A DNA stretch of 64,000 nucleotides from DAIOEK01 sp963828285 (lineage in GTDB: Bacteria; Chloroflexota; Anaerolineae; Anaerolineales; Anaerolineaceae): positions 434,001 through 498,000 of the forward strand of contig CAWHEB010000001.1 in assembly GCA_963828285.1 (NCBI GenBank), written 5' to 3'. Position numbers and translations under genes: made by a program. The first letter of the stretch is position 1; the number at the start of each line of letters is the position of its first letter. Below the pieces are notes generated by a model. The model ran no database searches. It had not been told where the DNA came from and saw only the letters and a list, made by a program, of their open reading frames with translations. Of the stretch, positions 48,253 through 57,920 are shown in pieces.

Positions 48253-49242
48253 TCGCAAATCATTCCAGACAACGTTTTGTCCTATCGATCTTAAAAAACT
48301 CCACTACCATTTTGTTTGTTGTCATTTTTATCGCCTTCAGTTTATTGGATAAACGATTCTTCACCTGGGCTAACTTCGAGAATATCATCGCGTCATCAGC
48401 ATTTGTCGGTATTCTGGCTGTTGGTATGACCTTTGTTCTCTTGACTGGGGGTATCGACCTGTCTGTTGGCGCGAACATGTATGTTACCGGCGGCATCCTT
48501 GCCATCATGCTGGAGCAGGGATTGCCACTCTGGTTATCGATCTTGACAGGTCTTGTTTGCGGAACATTGTTCGGCTTGTTCAATGCACTTTTGATCAGTA
48601 AAGCCAAAATCATACCTTTCATGGTTACCCTGGGTACTCTTACCGCAGGTCGCGGCCTTGCCTTATTGATCACCCAATCACGCGCGATCAATGTGACCAA
48701 AGAGATGCCCTTTGCAGCCGCCAAATGGTTGGGATTGCCGCTTCCAGTGACTGTTTTCCTGGCTGGTCGTTCTGGTTTCATACATTGTTCTCAATTTCAC
48801 CGGTCTTGGCCGTCAGATCTATGCCATGGGCAATGATCCCGAAGCCGCCAAAAAAGCTGGATTGAATGTGACCCGCTTGACCATTTTTGCCTATGTAGTC
48901 TGCGGCTTCTGTGCCGCTTTGGCAACTGTGATCGCCCTCAGCCAGCAGGGGAGACTATCCGCATCCTTCGGGGAGGGTGTGGAGTTTCGCGCAATCGCGG
49001 CTGCAGTACTAGGCGGCACCAGCTTGTTCGGAGGTGTGGGTGCAGTTTTCCCGGGGACGCTCATTGGTACCATGCTAGTTCAAATGATCAGCAATGGTAT
49101 GGTTTATCTCCAGGTTGATCTTTACCTGCAGGATATGATCTCCCCACTGGTGATTTTCTTCGCAGTATTTGTGGACGCGCAGAGAACCGGGTTGCTGAAG
49201 AGACTTGAACGACGGAATATCCGCGTAGAAAAAGGCGCTTAA
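48249..49242 (+). pseudogene. Sugar ABC transporter permease (RbsC-like, second), one frameshift
   Basis: About 330 aa. GMTFVLLTGGIDLSVGA, KIIPFMVTLGTLTAGRG, AMGNDPEAAKKAG (EAA-type loop) and AVLGGTSLFGGVG. One extra base near 48768 breaks the frame; removing it gives LAGVLVSYIVLNFTGLGRQ. Its start overlaps the ATPase stop (ATGA). Two RbsC-type permeases with one ATPase form a heterodimeric pore, as in several pentose and AI-2-type transporters. Confidence 0.87.
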
Positions 49243-49314
49243 GTGCTCATCCATCAAGACAGATGAATCTTCCGACCAGTTGAATGAGTTCGATGAACAC
49301 ATGCAAATTACTGC

Positions 49315-50016
49315 ATGGATGAGCATTTCGGAGAAAACCGTTTGATCATATCAGAACCAGATAATCACCTCAAAGCAGTCCACCCACTCAGGATTCTTTG
49401 CTTCGGGGATTCCAATACCTGGGGGTATATCCCGGGTTCTGGGGAACGATATCCCAAGAACATACGCTGGACCGGTGTATTTGCATGCGTCTTGGACGCC
49501 GATTGTGAAATCATCGAGGAAGGTTTGAATGGACGAACTACCGTCTGGGATGATCCGATCGAAGGGGATAAGAATGGTTTGGCTCATCTTCCCATGCTGC
49601 TAGAAAGTCATAAGCCCCTGGATATGATTATCATCATGTTAGGGACGAATGATCTGAAAGCCAGGTTTTCTCTAACTGCCTATGATATCGCCGGCGGGGT
49701 GGAACGATTGGTTCAGATAATTCTTCTATCCAAATGCGGTATTGCCAATTCAAATCCCGCTATACTCATTGCCTGTCCTCCGCGGGTCAATCCCCAGAAT
49801 GACCTGTCTGAAATGTTCTCGGGAGCAATACCAAAATCAAAAAATCTACCCGATCGATATAATCAAATTGCAGAAAAATACAATTGTGTTTTCCTGGATT
49901 TAAATATGGTCCTCAAAGTTGATAACATGGATGGTATTCATTACAGCCCACAAGCACATCGGATATTGGGTAGCAGAATGGCAGATCTTGTCAGTTCTTA
50001 CTTTTCACTGAAATAG
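49315..50016 (+). CDS. SGNH/GDSL-family hydrolase (carbohydrate esterase-like)
   Basis: 233 aa, no signal peptide, so cytosolic. Block I ILCFGDSNTWGYIPG (nucleophile serine), block II GLNGRTTVWDD, block III MLGTNDLKA, block V DGIHYSPQAH (Asp/His). Such esterases inside sugar operons often remove acetyl groups. It stands between the transporter and the kinase and is one of the few genes in this stretch without a frameshift. Confidence 0.85.
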   Translation: MDEHFGENRLIISEPDNHLKAVHPLRILCFGDSNTWGYIPGSGERYPKNIRWTGVFACVLDADCEIIEEGLNGRTTVWDDPIEGDKNGLAHLPMLLESHKPLDMIIIMLGTNDLKARFSLTAYDIAGGVERLVQIILLSKCGIANSNPAILIACPPRVNPQNDLSEMFSGAIPKSKNLPDRYNQIAEKYNCVFLDLNMVLKVDNMDGIHYSPQAHRILGSRMADLVSSYFSLK

Positions 50017-50025
50017 AGGATTTCC

Positions 50026-51538
50026 ATGTCAAGTTTGCTCGGTTTGGATATCGGCACCACCGGCTGTAAAGCCATCATCTTTGATTCAGATGGCACGCTG
50101 CTCGCGAAGGCTTCCCGTGAATATGCTGTAGATATTCCGCAGCCGCAGTATGCGGAACAGAATATCGAGACGGTTTGGGAACTCGCCCAGCAGGCTATTC
50201 GCGAAGCAGTGTCCGCAGCCCACCTGAAGACCATCGATGCCATCGCGTTATCCGTCCACGGTGAAGCCGTCACCCCTATAGATGAGATTGGTAGGGCTTT
50301 GCGGCCAACTATTCTGGGAATGGATACACGCACTGGCTTACAAAATGATCTACTGCGGGAACGGTTTGGAAGCGAGAGTTCTTTTCCAGACTACCGGTAT
50401 GCCTGTGCATACCATCAATACCCTGCCCAAACTGCTCTGGATCAAACAGCATGAGCCGGAAATCTGGAAAAGCGCATCAAGATTTGTCCTGGTGGAAGAT
50501 TTTCTCATTCGCAAAATGACCGGTGAGACAGTGACCAGTCTTTGCCTGGCATCCAGAACCCAGCTGTGCGACCTCAAAAGTGGAACCTGGTCAGCGGATA
50601 TTCTCCAATTCCTTGATCTGGATCCTTCCCGGCTGGCAGTCATTCAACCATCAGGGACTCCCATTGCCAGGCTTAACCCTGACCTTGCCGAAATATTTGG
50701 ATTAACCAATTGCCCAATGGTGGTCACTGGTGGACATGATCAGGCGTGCGGCGCTTTCGGAGTCGGATTGACCCGCCCCGGTCTGGCTGAAGTATCCACC
50801 GGGACTGCTGAGGTGGTGGAAGTGGCACTGCCTTCACCGGTTGTCACCCAGCCCCTGTTTCAAGGCAATATCTCCGTTTACAAACATGTCGTGCCTGGAT
50901 TATTCCTGGCGATGACCCTCAACCACAGCGGCGGAATGTCTCTGCGGTGGTTCCGTGATAGTTTCTGCGAGCCGCAGATGCATCTGTCCGCTCAATCCAA
51001 TGTGGATGCATATGATCTGATGCTGAACGGCGCCAGCGCTCTCCCCACAGGGCTGTACGTCCTGCCTCATTTTGCAGGGAGTGGTACGCCCACTTTCGAT
51101 ACGGCTTCCCGGGGAGCCATTCTCGGGTTGACCTTCGCGACCAAACGGGCTGATATTGCAAAAGCCATCCTGGAAGGGTTGACTTACGAATTGCGTTTGA
51201 ACCTGGATCTGTTGAAGCAAGGCGGCGTTCAGATCGATAGCCTACGCGCGATTGGCGGCGGAGCGAAGTCCGAATTGTGGCTGCAGCTTAAAGCGGATAT
51301 CACCGGTATTCCGGTATTGCGTCCGCAGATCACAGAGGCAGCCGCCTGGGGAGCTGCCCTGCTGGCCGGATTTGGAACCGGAATATTCACCGACCTGGCT
51401 GCGGCAGCTGATGAGCATGTCAAATTCGAGAAACGATTTGAACCGGATCCCCAATCCATGTCACGATATCAGGATTGTTATCAGATTTATCAGCAACTCT
51501 ATCCGAGCCTATCCCCGTTACTGCATCAGATGCATTAA
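50026..51538 (+). pseudogene. FGGY-family carbohydrate kinase (xylulokinase-like), one frameshift
   Basis: About 503 aa. LGLDIGTTGCKAIIFD phosphate-1 motif, ALSVHGEAVTPID, MDTRTGLQ (conserved aspartate), VTGGHDQACGAFG, and the second signature RAIGGGAKSELWLQLKADI. One extra A at 50377; removing it gives RFGSEVLFQTTGMPVHT. It phosphorylates the ketose made by the isomerase at 41922. GAGGA before the ATG. Confidence 0.9.
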
Positions 51539-51548
51539 GGAATATCAC

Positions 51549-52640
51549 ATGACAAAAACTACCCGCGTACATTTATCCCCTATCCAATTCACCGAAAAAG
51601 AAACAACGCTGGTGGAGCACGGCGAACTGACTGCCAGTGTTTTTCGTTTTCCGAGTGGTGTAAATGGACTGCGGTTGAAGAATTCCCTCGGAGAACTGGT
51701 GATACTGCCTTATAACGGTCAGCAGATCTGGTCGGCAAAAATGCGCGGACGAGACCTGACCATGAAATCCATGTTCAACCAACCTCTTCCCACCCGTGAC
51801 TTCCTGTCATCGTATGGCTGTTTCTTAACTCACTGCGGAGCAACCGCAATAGGTGTTCCGGGACCTGGAGATAATCATCCGCTGCACGGCGATCTGCCAC
51901 TGGCTCCATATAATGATGCATGGCTTGAACTCGGCGAGGATGACCGAGGAAAATTCATTGCTTTAGGAGGCAAGTACGAGCATATTCTAGCCTTCAATTT
52001 TCACTATTATGCAGAGCCATTGGTCAAGATGTATGAAGGATCTTCCATATTCAATGTACATATGCAAGTGACCAATCTAAAACAATCCAAAATGCCATTG
52101 ATGTACCTTACGCACGTAAACTTTAGACCAGTCGATCACGGTCGTCTGGTCTACACTGTCAAGACTGACTCAGATCACATGCGCGTGCGGGCAGAATTCC
52201 CCGATTTCATGGAAGTGGAACCGGAATTCCGTACATTTGTGCAGGACTTGAAGGCGCATCCGGAAAAACACATGGTATTGAAACCTGAAATGAAATACGA
52301 CCCCGAAGTAGTATTATTCATGGATTTTGAGTCAGATCCTGAAGGTTGGGCTCACGCCATGCAAGTCCATCCGGATGGCAGCGCAGATGTTGTCCGGCAT
52401 CGAACGGATCAATTGGACCATGGGCAGGTATGGATCTGTCGAACTCCAGACCAGGAAGCTCTCGGTTTCGAACCCGCCACAGCTGAAGGCACCGGGTTTA
52501 CCTCAGAAAAAGCCAAAGGTAATGTAAAATGGCTGGCTGCCGGTGAACGATTCATCGCAGATCTTCAAATCGGAGTCCTGACCGCGGTAGAGACCAAACA
52601 GGAAGAGGAATTAATCCGCGGCATTGCCCAAAAAGGCTAA
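51549..52640 (+). CDS. DUF4432 family protein (aldose-1-epimerase-like mutarotase)
   Basis: 363 aa, intact. Galactose-mutarotase-like beta-sandwich: LVILPYNGQQIWSAKMRGRD, YGCFLTHCGATAIGVPGPGD, NHPLHGDLPLAPYNDAWLE, and LTHVNFRPVDHGRL with candidate catalytic histidines. It probably interconverts sugar anomers before isomerisation. It starts 10 nt after the kinase stop. Confidence 0.85.
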   Translation: MTKTTRVHLSPIQFTEKETTLVEHGELTASVFRFPSGVNGLRLKNSLGELVILPYNGQQIWSAKMRGRDLTMKSMFNQPLPTRDFLSSYGCFLTHCGATAIGVPGPGDNHPLHGDLPLAPYNDAWLELGEDDRGKFIALGGKYEHILAFNFHYYAEPLVKMYEGSSIFNVHMQVTNLKQSKMPLMYLTHVNFRPVDHGRLVYTVKTDSDHMRVRAEFPDFMEVEPEFRTFVQDLKAHPEKHMVLKPEMKYDPEVVLFMDFESDPEGWAHAMQVHPDGSADVVRHRTDQLDHGQVWICRTPDQEALGFEPATAEGTGFTSEKAKGNVKWLAAGERFIADLQIGVLTAVETKQEEELIRGIAQKG

Positions 52641-52663
52641 ACCATCCATTTTGAATACGTACC

Positions 52664-53994
52664 ATGGCTTTTGAATCCATCCGACCCGATCCATCCGGTC
52701 ATTTTCTGATCACAGAAAGCGGCAAACCTTTCTTCTGGCTTGCCGATACGGCATGGGAATTGTTCCACCGGCTCAATCGGGAGAGGCTGAAGAGTATCTT
52801 GAAATCCGCAAACAACAGGGTTTCAATGTGATTCTGGCTGCAGCCCTGGCAGAGCTGGATGGATTGCATACCCCCAATGCCATGGGCGATCTGCCGCTTC
52901 AGTTTGACGATCCCAATTTCCCAAACGAACCTTATTTCTGCTTTATGGATGAGATCATTCGCCTGGCAGCGTCAAAAGGCTTGTATATCGGTTTGCTGCC
53001 GACCTGGGGGGACAAGGTTACCAAGCAATGGGGGATTGGTCCTGAGATATTTGACCCGGATAATGCCAGAAGTTACGGACGATTTCTAGGGAACCGATAC
53101 CGTGATGATCATAACCTGCTCTGGGTGCTGGGCGGAGACCGTCAGGGTGATGGAGATGAATCCTTATGGAATGCAATGGCAGAAGGAATCACAGCCGGTT
53201 TAGGGAAGCGCCCATTCTTCACTTTTCACCCCCGGGAGGGTAAAAGCTCATCCGAATGGTTTCACAAAACCGATTGGCTCGATATGAATATGCTCCAATC
53301 CGGTCACAGGCTGCTCGATACGCCCAACTGGCATGCAGTCTATTCCGATTATCTTCTGCTGCCGCAGAAACCGGTGCTGGATGGCGAGCCGAACTACGAG
53401 GACCATCCGATCGATCCATTTGACCGGGTCTGGGAAGAGGAATACCACCGCTTCAACGATCATGATGTCCGCAAACAGGCTTACCGGTCGGTCTTTGCCG
53501 GCGCGTGCGGACATACCTACGGGCATCATTCTGTCTGGCAGTTCTGGGATTCAAAACGAACACCAATCAACTTTCCCGCGCCTGAATGGCAGACAGCCTT
53601 GCGTTCGACCTGGCGCTGAGCAGATGATCCACCTCAAAAATCTCATGCTGTCCCGTCCGTACCTGAACCGGATACCAGATCAAAGCATGCTCCCTGATCT
53701 GGAAACGATCAGTCGAGCGGATGTGGGTGATTATTTCAACCCTGCACGGGCAGCCTATCCATGCGCAACCCGGGATTCAATGGGAAGGTATGCTTTTATC
53801 TATTTCCCTCAAGCAGCGCAAACCATCCGCGTGGATTTGAGTGCCCTCAACGGGAATATTACTGCACAACTGGTTCGATCCACGGAATGGAGAATTCCAT
53901 CCTGCAGGGAAATTTCCCAATCGGATCGTTGAATTCACCTCACCTGTCACCCGGACCGGATTGGGTACTTGTTTTGGATGGTCTCTCACTTTAG
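52664..53994 (+). pseudogene. DUF4038 / GH140-like glycoside hydrolase, about four frameshifts
   Basis: About 441 aa when joined. The N-terminal KPFFWLADTAWELFHRLNRE begins the (beta/alpha)8 barrel; FVGE-type blocks are represented by LLWVLGGDRQGDGDE and PVLDGEPNYEDHPID, whose Asp/Glu are the likely catalytic pair. GHTYGHHSVWQFWD follows, and a C-terminal small domain ends DWVLVLDGLSL. No signal peptide, so it acts inside the cell on imported oligosaccharide. Breaks near 52781, 53603, 53871 and 53946, each explained by one or two extra bases (or one lost at 52781). GH140 members release apiose from rhamnogalacturonan II; this family also contains untested activities. Confidence 0.78.
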
Positions 53995-54039
53995 TATCGG
54001 AGTTGGGTTTCGTAAAATCCGCTCAACCCAACCTACGAC
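53995..54039 (+). repeat. Solo right end of the MITE-like repeat
   Basis: From just after the glycoside hydrolase stop, the sequence matches the right terminus of the repeats at 55320, 57491 and 58856 (TTGGGTTTCGTAAAATCCGC, then CTCAACCCAACCTACGAC). The left part is absent, so this is a truncated copy. Confidence 0.75.
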
Positions 54040-54154
54040 TTCCATGGGCGAAAAGAAGCGGAATATGCGGGTGGATAGGTTCATATGTGATCATGGCGAG
54101 TGTTATAAGTAATATTCTCTATGTTCATTGATTTATTGTAATAAGGTCAAAAAG

Positions 54155-54189
54155 AAAAAAACAACCGTTTCATGTGACAGTTGTTTTTT
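54155..54189. terminator. Terminator-like hairpin with A/T arms
   Basis: AAAAAACAAC-CGT and ACAGTTGTTTTTT pair with one mismatch around an ~8-nt loop. It has T-runs on both strands, so it can end the plus-strand operon finishing at 53994 and the minus-strand fragment at 54224. Related in sequence to the hairpin at 2565-2580. Confidence 0.7.
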
Positions 54190-54223
54190 AGCAATTGGAT
54201 AAAGTTGAATTACATTTTTGGCT

Positions 54224-54478
54224 ATTTTTCTTCGTGGCATTCGATCAAATATAGATTTTGATTATCCCCATCAATGAAAGCGATTAACATGTTACTTGGA
54301 GAAATTCGGATTGCGTTCTTTATTGACGGATTCACATCAATTTGGTAAGGTAATAAGGTTTCGGCTAATCCCGAGGTAATATCATAACTAAAAACACCAA
54401 CTTTTTGTGAATTTTCACTATATCCCGCCGCAATAAATTCCTTGCCACTAGAAAGCCATTTAGTAGTATAAACTCGCT
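54224..54478 (-). pseudogene. Remnant of a beta-propeller-like protein
   Basis: One minus-strand frame without a start codon reads KWLSSGKEFIAAGYSENSQ, VGVFSYDITSGLAETLLPY, ISPSNMLIAFIDGDNQNLYL and then a stop. The alternating WLSSGK.. / ISPSN.. pattern is typical of TolB/WD40-like propeller blades. It is the C-terminal ~80 residues only. Confidence 0.5.
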
Positions 54479-54482
54479 ACCA

Positions 54483-55044
54483 TTAATAGAAATTTGTAAT
54501 AAATTGAGCAATAAATATTAAAATCATTGAATTTAGTAAGTACCCTAAACCCATGGATGACCCAGAAAGAAGAATATATTTATATTTCTGTTTTATTTCT
54601 TTAATTATTACAGATAACCCCAAATCAGCCTCTGTTCCAGCAATCCTATTTGGATTCCTTTAATCCCTGTTGCTAGGAATGAAAAAGAAACATAGTCTTC
54701 GTAGATCATAGATCCCGCAAAAAGAAATCTTTTACCGCTTGAGATGTTAATGAGACTATTATCGATTTTGGGCTGAATATTGATAAAAAACATGAAGACA
54801 CAACATATTCCAAAGAAAGTTACAATAAACCATTTTAAACTGTGTATCCATGAATATTTTATATAAATGTAAATAGCTTGGCTAAGTGATATCATTGCGG
54901 CAAATAACAACATTATGGAAAATGTACTTAGCTCTTTTGAGATATTTGCCAGTATCAAAAAACGTGATAATGGAAAACCAAGAACCCATTACTGAAAGAA
55001 TGACCCATAACCAGGAGCTTAGTCTTTATTTTCATTTTAATCAT
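54483..55044 (-). pseudogene. Multi-span membrane protein, frameshifted, unknown family
   Basis: The longest piece (54958-54608) has hydrophobic spans FSIMLLFAAMISLSQAIYIYI and WFIVTFFGICCVFMFF (split here for length). Upstream in other frames come MIKMKIKT (ATG 55044) and SSWLWVILSVMGSWFSIITF; downstream comes GTEADLGLSVIIKEIKQ with a final span LNSMILIFIAQFITNFY. At least three small frame breaks are needed to join them into ~185 aa with about four spans. AT-rich compared with its neighbours. No family recognised. Confidence 0.45.
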
Positions 55045-55081
55045 TTATTTCTTTCTCTTTCATAATAGAAATTGATAGCTT

Positions 55082-55318
55082 CTAGTGACGAAAAATTAGG
55101 TGATGTTGTGTGACAATTAGAATTGGAGATTCAAAACTTGCGTCTGTCATTTGGTATTCATCCAAAGGAAGTAAGGAGAGAATGAGGGAATTATCGTGAA
55201 CATTTGTTCCTAATGTTGTTTTCGAATTAGGATTGCGACAAACACGAAACGATCTGTGCGATTATTACTGGATGGATCCAATTCGCCTAGCAGGATTGCG
55301 TATGATGAACCATTTTCT
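55082..55318 (-). pseudogene. Gene fragment cut off at the MITE-like repeat
   Basis: Minus-strand codons read NGSSYAILLGELDPSSNNRT and DRFVFVAILIRK, then (after a one- or two-base break near 55215) TTLGTNVHDNSLILSLLPLD and a stop at 55082. The frame runs straight into the repeat copy starting at 55320 with no start codon, so the repeat borders or interrupts the gene. Extracytoplasmic beta-rich character; family unknown. Confidence 0.4.
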
Positions 55319-55319
55319 A

Positions 55320-55584
55320 GTCGTAGGTTGGGTTGAGGCTTTTCGCGAAACCCAACTCAACCATCATAACTATCAACCGCTCTTCCACCGGCATCTTCGT
55401 CCTCACCAGCCGACCAACCCATTTCAAAAAATCCCATCCATCCCGTAATCCATGGGTCGCGAATCCCCCCGGGACAGATGTTTCGTCGATATCCCATAAT
55501 TCTATATGAGATGGGTGATTTATGTCTGAAAAGGCAATGTTATCGGAATGGGTTTCGCAAAATCCGTTCAGCCTAACTTACGAC
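55320..55584 (+). mobile_element. MITE-like repeat, copy A
   Basis: 265 bp. The left end GTCGTAGGTTGGGTTGAGG and right end CAGCCTAACTTACGAC are the same imperfect terminal inverted repeat of about 36 bp, which also contains CGCGAAACCCA / TGGGTTTCGC. No coding capacity. The internal conserved blocks CCGACCAA and ATTCTATATGAGATGG are shared with copies B and C in the same orientation. No target duplication recognised. Confidence 0.75.
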
Positions 55585-55618
55585 TTGACTAAAGTTTACG
55601 ATGTTGTATAATATATAC

Positions 55619-55650
55619 GTTATTCGTTATATTATACATTATTCGTAAAT
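55619..55650 (+). promoter_or_regulatory. Direct repeats before the TetR gene
   Basis: GTTATTCGTTAT (55619-55630) and CATTATTCGTAAAT (55637-55650) share TTATTCGT 19 nt apart, in a very AT-rich stretch with TATAAT-like elements (55606-55614) directly before the TetR start. Candidate TetR autoregulatory operator. Confidence 0.4.
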
Positions 55651-55673
55651 AGTACAAACAGGATGGCTGCCCC

Positions 55674-56240
55674 TTGGATAGTCAAAAGAGCAAACCCGCT
55701 GGAAAAAAATATGCCCAGCTTGTTGAAACCGCAAAAGCCTTGTTTTTAAAGCATGGCATCAAACGGGTGACCGTGGAAGAAATTTGCGAAAAGGCTTCTG
55801 TTAGCAAAGTCACCTTCTATAAGTATTTTTCCGACAAAATGCAGCTGGCTCGCATCATCGTTGATCAAATGAATAATGAGGGTTTTTCTAAGTTTGACGA
55901 AATCAACCGCTTGGATCTTCCGTATCCTGAAAAGGTCGATTTGATGACCCAATGGCGGGCTGCTTTTTTTTCACGGATGGCAATCGAATTTATTGAGGAT
56001 GTCTTGGTGTTCGAGGATGTTAAGCAAGAAGTGGAAAAGCGTTATCTTCGAAACATTGTGGATGCACAAAAAAAGGGGGAGATCCGGTCCGACCTCTCTC
56101 CCGAATTCATCTTAATGGTGACGGAAAAACTAAATGAAATCGTCAAAGATGGAAGTTGGAAGGCGATATTTACAGATTTTAATGAGTTTCAACGGCAAAT
56201 CCGCAAAATGTATTACTACGGCCTGTTGGAAAACAAGTAG
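55674..56240 (+). CDS. TetR/AcrR-family transcriptional regulator
   Basis: 188 aa, probable TTG start. HTH near residues 28-60: VTVEEICEKASVSKVTFYKYF, the typical TetR recognition helix. The C-terminal ligand domain is unclassified. The alpha/beta hydrolase gene starts 41 nt after its stop, so the regulator probably controls the pair in response to a hydrophobic compound or the hydrolase substrate. Confidence 0.9.
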   Translation: MDSQKSKPAGKKYAQLVETAKALFLKHGIKRVTVEEICEKASVSKVTFYKYFSDKMQLARIIVDQMNNEGFSKFDEINRLDLPYPEKVDLMTQWRAAFFSRMAIEFIEDVLVFEDVKQEVEKRYLRNIVDAQKKGEIRSDLSPEFILMVTEKLNEIVKDGSWKAIFTDFNEFQRQIRKMYYYGLLENK

Positions 56241-56281
56241 TATTCCATTTCAATGACAATCAGCTTTTAAGGAGATTCTGA

Positions 56282-57466
56282 ATGAGCAACTTCGTTCCCG
56301 CGATCCAGCATGTAAGAGAATCACCGTTTACCTTACCCGTTGGTTACCATCCGTTCCATAAGAGCCAGGTCTACAACTACCCGCTGAATCGCTGGTATTC
56401 ATTGGGTTTCTTCAAGCTTGAGGATATCGTCCATATCGGCGAGCGAATATCAACGTTTGCCGATTGGATAACGGAAATGGTGAAACTCGCTGAAAAGGCG
56501 CAAGCAGAAAACCGTTTGCTGAATGCCGCCTTCTATTACCGAGCAGCCGAGTTTTACACGCTCAACCAGGACCACCCGGGAAAAGAATTTTATTATGACC
56601 GGTTTATTCAGCTGTTCTACCAGGCTGTTGCGGGGGAATCATTTGAAAGATTGAGCGCACCTTACGGTTCCGGATACCTGCCAATCATTCGCATCACGCC
56701 GGAGGGAGAGAAAATTGGCACGCTGGTACTGCATGGAGGTTTTGACTCCTTCATTGAAGAATGGTATTACGTTATGAAGTATATTGCCAGGCAGGGATTT
56801 GAAGTGATCGGCTTTGAAGGACCGGGGCAGGGTAATGTCCTACTGAAACAAGGGATTGCACTGGATTATCAATGGGAAAAGCCAGTAAAAGCGGTCCTGG
56901 ACGCCCTGGGCATTGAAGAGACAGCCCTGTTTGGCTTATCTATGGGCGGTTGGTATTGCCTTCGGGCAGCGGCATTTGAGCCGCGCATTAAGAACGTGAT
57001 TGCCTCCGGACACGCCGTAGATTATTCCAGAATCCCACCGGATTTTGCGCGTTGGATTATGATGTTTTTTGTCACGAAATATCGTGATTACACCGCCAGG
57101 AGTTTCCAAAGCATCCTCGATAAAGGACAAAGTAACATGCAAAACTGGCAAACCAGCAACCTGGCGCATATCACAAAACTACCGCCGCTTGAGGCTTTTG
57201 AATATTCCTTAAATCTTAACGAGGAAAATTTGCACTGCGAAAAGTTACGGCAAAACGTTTTATACCTGACAGGAAGGAATGATCATATTATCCCGTTTAA
57301 GATGCATGCAAAACAGATTCAGTTGTTTCCAAACGCTGCATCTCTAACAGACCGGGTATTTACCAAAGAGGAAAATGCTCAAAACCACTGCCAGGTTGGG
57401 AACATCCCATTAATGCTGGATGTAGTTTGTAATTGGCTAAAGGATCAACAGGGTAAGAGGGTATAA
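56282..57466 (+). CDS. Alpha/beta hydrolase (FrsA/dienelactone-hydrolase-like)
   Basis: 394 aa. A ~140-residue helical N-terminal part is followed by the hydrolase core: oxyanion LHGGFDSFIEEW, nucleophile elbow GLSMGGWY, aspartate in LTGRNDHIIPF, histidine in NHCQVGN. AAGGAG before the ATG. No signal peptide. Substrate unknown. The gene pair with TetR is framed by MITE-like copies A and B and may form a movable cassette. Confidence 0.88.
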   Translation: MSNFVPAIQHVRESPFTLPVGYHPFHKSQVYNYPLNRWYSLGFFKLEDIVHIGERISTFADWITEMVKLAEKAQAENRLLNAAFYYRAAEFYTLNQDHPGKEFYYDRFIQLFYQAVAGESFERLSAPYGSGYLPIIRITPEGEKIGTLVLHGGFDSFIEEWYYVMKYIARQGFEVIGFEGPGQGNVLLKQGIALDYQWEKPVKAVLDALGIEETALFGLSMGGWYCLRAAAFEPRIKNVIASGHAVDYSRIPPDFARWIMMFFVTKYRDYTARSFQSILDKGQSNMQNWQTSNLAHITKLPPLEAFEYSLNLNEENLHCEKLRQNVLYLTGRNDHIIPFKMHAKQIQLFPNAASLTDRVFTKEENAQNHCQVGNIPLMLDVVCNWLKDQQGKRV

Positions 57467-57490
57467 CCTGCGGGTTTCTTGGTGCGAGCA

Positions 57491-57773
57491 GTCGTAGGTT
57501 GGGTTGTGGATTTTCGCGAAACCCTAGTCAAGCATCATAACCATCAACCGCACTTCCACCGACAACATCGTCCTCACCTGCCGACCAATCCATTTCAAAA
57601 AACCCCATCCATACCCTAATCCGTAGGACTTAAATCCCCTCGTGGCAGATGTTTAGTCGATATTCAATTATTCTATATGAGGTGGGTGATTTGTGTCTGA
57701 AAACCCAATGTTATCGGAGTTGGGATTTGCAAAATCCGCTCAACCCAACCTACAACTCAACCCAACCTACGAC
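57491..57773 (+). mobile_element. MITE-like repeat, copy B
   Basis: 283 bp. Left terminus GTCGTAGGTTGGGTTGTGG. The right terminus CTCAACCCAACCTACAAC is immediately followed by a second copy of its last part (CTCAACCCAACCTACGAC), a 17-bp end duplication. Same orientation and internal blocks as copies A and C. It fills most of the gene-free interval 57467-57920. Confidence 0.75.
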
Positions 57774-57920
57774 TTTTCCATGATCGCTCTTTTTGTTCGT
57801 TCCGTTTTTTGTCGATAAAACTAATTCAAAACCATTGACTTATGTTAGTTACTAATGGGGACAAGACCGGTAAAAAAAAGTAGAGTTCAGTCGAAAACTC
57901 AGTTTTTTGTCCATGGGATT

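Noticed and set aside
40553..51538. Programmed +1 frameshifting as an explanation for many broken genes
   Set aside because: The break sites share no slippery sequence, stop context or downstream structure, and occur at unrelated positions in each gene. Extra bases from assembly error or recent mutation are simpler.
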